A stretch of DNA of 64,000 bases from Mantis religiosa (Eukaryota; Arthropoda; Insecta; Mantodea; Mantidae). Below, in pieces: positions 59,890-64,000 of this stretch. Position 1 is the first letter of the stretch. Every line of letters starts with the position of its first letter. A program made the position numbers and the translations under genes. The DNA lies in NCBI GenBank assembly GCA_030765055.1, contig JAUKNK010000325.1:953501-1017500 (forward strand). The letters are read 5' to 3'. The notes beneath the pieces were generated by a model. The model made no database searches, had not been told where the DNA came from, and was given only the letters and a program-made list of their open reading frames with translations.

Positions 59890-60245
59890 CTGACCAAGAC
59901 AGTTGCAGACATCGCCTCCAAAATTTGCATTTCCGTGGGATCTGTGCACACAATCCTGCATTAAGATCTGAAAATACACAATCAGCGATCCTCCAAAACA
60001 ACGTTATCCGCTCGCTGGATCATGTCGTCAGATCATCTGGAGTGAGGCCATGACTGTGTTGATTTGTTGTCGCACGATGTTCTGCCTTCATTGAACTGTC
60101 ACACCCAGGAACGCACATTAGGCATATCCATGGTACCATCACCGCATGTTTCATTCTACTGCCGATGAACTTCAATAGGTGTTACACCACGAAAATGGAT
60201 AAAACGAATGATTACACGATGTTCTTTTAATGAAAACGTCTCCAT
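59890..60245. pseudogene. Mariner transposase N-terminus, rearranged by inversion
   Basis: Minus strand 60245-60005 reads METFSLKEHRVIIRFIHFRG, then VTPIEVHRQ stop, NETCGDGTMDMPNVRSWV, GRTSCDN and SDDMIQRADNVV. This is the N-terminal DNA-binding region of a mariner-like transposase. The segment that should follow, ADIASKICISVGSVHTILH then stop and DLKIHNQ (second helix-turn-helix), is found at 59895-59975 on the + strand. The two halves face each other, as if the second part has been inverted in place. Stops and frame breaks occur in both. Confidence 0.7.
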
Positions 60246-61425
60246 TTTAAGTATCAAACATATCCCTAACTCTCGTCGCTGCCACTAGACTTCTATGCAC
60301 TGTAAAGTGTTGACATCTCTGTCACGCATTCACAAAGAGTCCACGTGCATTTTAAAAGAACCAGAAGTTCCTACCTGGTCCCAGTCCTAAAAAATAGACG
60401 GTGTTATAACTTTAACGCACCTCGTATTAATCTTATATTTAAGTTAATTAACTGTTTTATGATTTTAGGCCATTCTGCAATATTTAGATTTTAGGTGTCA
60501 TATCAGATGTTATGGATATTATAGCTGCTTTAGTCAGACAATATTACAACCTTTTCAAACATATTTATATGATATAGAAGGTTTTGTGACTCAACTCTTG
60601 TTTTATTCGACCCTGATGGTTAGGGCAATTGACACCTACAGGATGTAACAGTTCCCCTTGGTCATAAATATATGACTATATGTTCTATCAAAATAATATT
60701 AGATTAGCATAGATATTCTGTACTGATTATTTTGCATCGAAAGGAAATACATAGCTATTACAGAGAAACAGAAATATGAGGTCCCTCAAGGTATAGAACA
60801 CATGGTCGGTCGGCTTTCTTCATAATAGGTCCACTCCTAGGAAAACAATGCCTCCGAACCATGTGGAAGGTCGGTCTGCCGCCCTGTCTCTTCCATGCCA
60901 ATACGTACGTGATTGATACAATAGACTCGTAGATTATCCGAATTCCTAAAATTTCGCAGCGTACGTGCCACGGAATTAAATAAGTGGACCCTGTGGGAAA
61001 CTTCCTACCAACGTTCGGTCATGCGCACATACAAAATTCGTACGATGGTTTAAACTCGAAATTGAAACCAACCAATTACAGTTTAGAACTTACACACGTG
61101 ATTCACACAAAAATTCAAAATGTAACGATAGAGGGGGAAATATAGGAGATAGTGGATCCGTGATTTTAATAGTTGAGACACTCTCTGTCGGTCGGGCGTA
61201 GTGGAACCACGTCGTACACAGGAGTGTGGTAGGAATACACTGAACACATAACACGTGTAAAGAACTCTTTCATTACCGCCAAAAACAACACAAGGAGTAA
61301 AGAGCTGGATCATGCCATACCGGAATTCGAGGTTATGCCAAACCGGAAATCAGAAAAAAGCAGGAAATTCAAAAACACCTGGATCGTACCATTTGAACTT
61401 GAAGGTCATGGTGCAGCCTCTGGAC
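60246..61425. other. Intergenic, nothing firmly recognised
   Basis: The stretch just right of 60245 to about 60430 is probably the 5' non-coding end of the mariner relic. A GC-richer part at 60800-61080 is unexplained. Confidence 0.4.
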
Positions 61426-61810
61426 TGGTTGCATCCCCCGACGCACCACGCGCACCCTGGACGCACCCTCCGGTCGTCCTGCATCCCCTGTGCAACCCCT
61501 AACCACCCCGCGCATCCCGACGCACTTGACTCTCTGCATCTGCCACACATCCCCGGCGCACCCACGTGCACCCCTGTGCACTCTCTTGACTTTCTGCATC
61601 CCTCGACGCACTACCGCGCACCCGACGCACCCTCTTGACTTTCTGCATTCCTCGACGCACCCCCATCCACTCCGCGCAACCCGACGCACCCCCAGGTACC
61701 CCCGTGCACTCTATTGAATCTCTGCATCCCCCAGGCACCCCTGTGCACCCTCCGGACAAGCTGCATCCTCTCGCGCAACCCCCTGGAGTGGCTGCATCCT
61801 CCGTTGACGA
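61425..61810. repeat. C-rich imperfect minisatellite
   Basis: The word CTGCATCC, or a close variant, recurs eight times between 61431 and 61798 at 30-78 bp spacing. Between occurrences lie GACGCACC, GCGCACCC and GTGCACTC-type segments. The strand is strongly C-rich. Overlapping ORFs on both strands result from the low stop content, not from coding. Confidence 0.85.
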
Positions 61811-61886
61811 ACTGTTCAGCTTGGCGGGTGGTGGAGTAGGTAATGGGGAAAAGAGGTTATCTTTTTTATTTTTATTAAGAATACAT

Positions 61887-63298
61887 TGGAATAAAGGTCA
61901 CGTGACTTTAGGAGAGGGAATGGAGACTGATAAGTGCCTAGTTTGGCGTCCAAGGATCAAAAGGAAGAAAACCAGGTGAGAACATTATTGAAACTGAGGC
62001 AGGAAGTGATGTGTAAGCTTTTGATTGGTTAAAATAAGAATGTCTTTGATTGGACGAGAGGGGTAAAGGCAGATTTGTGATTTGCGGAAATAAAAGCGTT
62101 TGTGATTGGATGGAAAAAAAGTTGGAACAAAGAAATACGGAGAAATAAAATTGCAAATTAGCAGAAAGTGACGAGGAAGTAATATGAGAGTGAAAAGCAG
62201 GCAGTTACCTGTATTGAAATTGGATAAATTTCTGCAATTTTTGTGGTCTTGGCCTTTACCTCGAACGTCCGGTGTTGTAGAAGAATGCAAACTGCTTATG
62301 TGTGCATCCCATCATCTTAAAAGAGTCAGACTTGCGGGTTACAGAAAAAACGCAAAATTGCAAAATTGTCCTACTACAGACGCCACGGATATGTCAGTGT
62401 GTAGTTTGCTGTTTCGGCTAATGCCATTGAGCGGAAATATACAATAACATTTAGCTGCATTAACATGAATCTCTCACCTGAGGCTTTTAAGTTAAACCTT
62501 CACATGAGTGTCGCTTCTCGTTCTTCCCATTTACACATTTACATGAATGACGCTGCTTGTTCTCCTAACTAGCAATTTTACAAGTGGTATTGGGGACTGA
62601 TTTAGAGGATTTTGGTACGTATTTCCTTGCTTTTTGAAGTATTAAGTGCTTCTTAGGGGTGTATTTAGGCCCCTTTGCTTTATTTGGAGGCTTCAGGCGC
62701 CACGAATATTTGAGTGTGTAGTTTGCTGTTTAGGCGTCGTGGCTTGGAGGCTTCGTGGGGTGTATTTCGTACATTTTTGGTGTACTTAGGGGCAATTTCG
62801 ACGTATTTCCTGGGTATTTTTGTGCAATGTAGAAGCCTTTGAAGGGTATTCAAAGGCCTTTTTGGTGTATCTAGTAGCTTTTGAGGGGCATTTAGAGGTT
62901 TTTGAGAGTTATTTGCTGGCTTTTGTTGTAACTTAGAGGTTTCGGAGACATCAGAAATTTATCCAATTTCAATATAGGTAACTGCCTGCTTTTCGCTCTC
63001 ATATTACTTCCTCGTCACTTTCTGCTAATTTGCAATTTTATTTCCCCGTATTTCTTTGTTCCAGCTTTTTTCCATCCAATCACAAACGCTTTTATTTCCG
63101 CAAATCGCAAATCTGCCTTTACCCATCTCGACCAATCAAAGACATTCTTATTTTAACCAATCAAAACCTTACACGCCACTTCCTGCCTCAGTTTAAATAA
63201 TGTTCTGACCTGATTTTCTTCCTTTTGATCCTTGGACGCCCAACTAGACATTTGTCAGTCTCCATTCCCTCTATTAAAGTCACGTGACCTTTATTCCA
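61887..63298. mobile_element. Long inverted-repeat element: 348-bp arms around a 717-bp centre
   Basis: The left arm 61887-62234 and right arm 62952-63298 are reverse complements with roughly one mismatch per 15-20 bases by eye. They share GGAATAAAGGTCACGTGACT at the outer end, GGATCAAAAGGAAGAAAA, and AATTGGATAAATTTCTG at the inner end. Each arm holds three GATTGG (CCAAT-box) words within about 100 bp. The centre (62235-62951) has one short ORF with no recognised domain and a T/G-rich stretch (62600-62950) of loosely repeated 'tttaggggc/tttgaggggc' units. No transposase is present, so a non-autonomous foldback-type or long-TIR element is the likeliest reading. Target-site duplications were not clear. 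Confidence 0.85.
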
Positions 63299-63489
63299 TT
63301 CACCTATATTTGGTAAAATTAAATACAGATTTTAATACCTTCACTTCGAATGTACGAAATGCACTATTTTAAGCCGAAAATATCTTGGCGAAATTAAATA
63401 TCCAATTGTCTCAGCTCCCTAATCCACCGTGCAATATAAACCTATAGCTTTAGCGTTATATACCGAGGAAAGTCAACAAAAACTTGAAT

Positions 63490-64000
63490 AAATAATGGAA
63501 AGAATAATAACATTCTGGTATATGTGCTTGGCTTAAAATGCAACCAAAAATAACAAGGCTAATAAAAATGAGAATGGAAAATACAAAAGCCAATGTGAAA
63601 GTAATGAATAAAATGAGTCCAGATTTTGATTATAATGCAGGAGTAAGACAAGGTGATGGACTGTCTGCTACTCTATTCAACCTAGCCCTGCACAGAGCAA
63701 TAGGAAAACCTGATTCTAAAGGTACGATATTCTTTAAGTCCAGTCAAATATTTGCATATGCAGATGACGTAGTGATCGTGACAAGTAACAAAAAACGTTA
63801 GTTGAAGTTTATGAGGAATTAGAAAGAAGGTCTAAAGAAATAGGATTAGAAGTAAACGAGAAAAAACTAAATACATGAAAATGACCGCACATAAAAGCAA
63901 AAGAACAATTTCAAATCTAGTAGTTAGAGACAAAACATTTGAAGGGTTATCCAAATTTAGATATTTAGGAGCACTTGTAAACAATGATAATAATTTAAAC
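63490..64000 (+). mobile_element. LINE reverse transcriptase fragment, cut by the window end
   Basis: Frame 63538-63801 contains YNAGVRQGDGLSATLFNLAL and QIFAYADDVVIVTSNKKR. These are the 'G-V-R-Q-G-D-x-L-S' and catalytic 'Y-A-D-D' motifs of non-LTR reverse transcriptases. A stop follows. A shifted frame then continues to 64000 with VYEELERRSKEIGLEVNEKK and LSKFRYLGALVNND. The YADD is intact but frameshifts make the copy inactive. Adjacent sequence beyond the window is needed to see its 3' end. Confidence 0.88.

Noticed and set aside
61312..61979. Several overlapping ORFs of 73-114 codons on both strands
   Set aside because: They coincide with the C-rich minisatellite, where stop codons are rare in every frame.

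Overview
The window reads as intron-rich, repeat-rich chromosomal DNA of a hemimetabolous insect. The evidence is a spliced gene with arthropod-style exons and a TATA box, AT-rich introns, several tRNA-derived SINE families, mariner, hAT and gypsy relics, and long microsatellites. A cockroach or termite relative is my guess from the overall repeat character; the sequence does not prove it. No operon, CRISPR array, phage or bacterial gene was found.

One host gene is supported well. On the + strand, four coding exons (14339-14417, 24883-24981, 43544-43737, 48795-48881) splice in frame into a 152-residue secreted ML-domain protein of the NPC2 (MD-2-related lipid recognition) family. It has a signal peptide, the six family cysteines and three N-glycosylation sequons. 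A TATA box lies at 14204, and a poly(A) signal follows the stop codon. A 459-bp coding sequence is spread over about 34.5 kb by introns of 10.5, 18.6 and 5.1 kb.

Layout. 1-14.2 kb: gene-poor upstream DNA with an old SINE, a decayed Ty3/gypsy-like gag-protease-pol relic (about 6.69-9.14 kb) and an LTR-like block with CT microsatellites (9.8-10.6 kb). 14.4-24.9 kb (intron 1): a tail-to-tail SINE pair, a 1.1-kb (TAA)n array, a small inverted-repeat element, other SINEs and an LTR. 25-43.5 kb (intron 2): SINEs, a hAT-like relic, two mariner relics and a LINE fragment ending about 75 bp before exon 3. 43.7-48.8 kb (intron 3): LINE 3' ends, one tandemly duplicated, and an RNase H domain. 49-64 kb: intergenic, with a gypsy pol fragment on the minus strand and its LTR, several SINE types, a compact transposon with long terminal inverted repeats and TA flanks (57.9-58.5 kb), a rearranged mariner, a C-rich minisatellite, a 348-bp-armed inverted-repeat element (61.9-63.3 kb), and a LINE reverse transcriptase running off the end.

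Nothing here amounts to a new multi-gene system. The most notable structures are the long inverted-repeat element at 61.9-63.3 kb, the TA-flanked transposon at 57.9 kb, the giant (TAA)n array inside the NPC2 intron, and the amount of mobile DNA packed into such a small gene.
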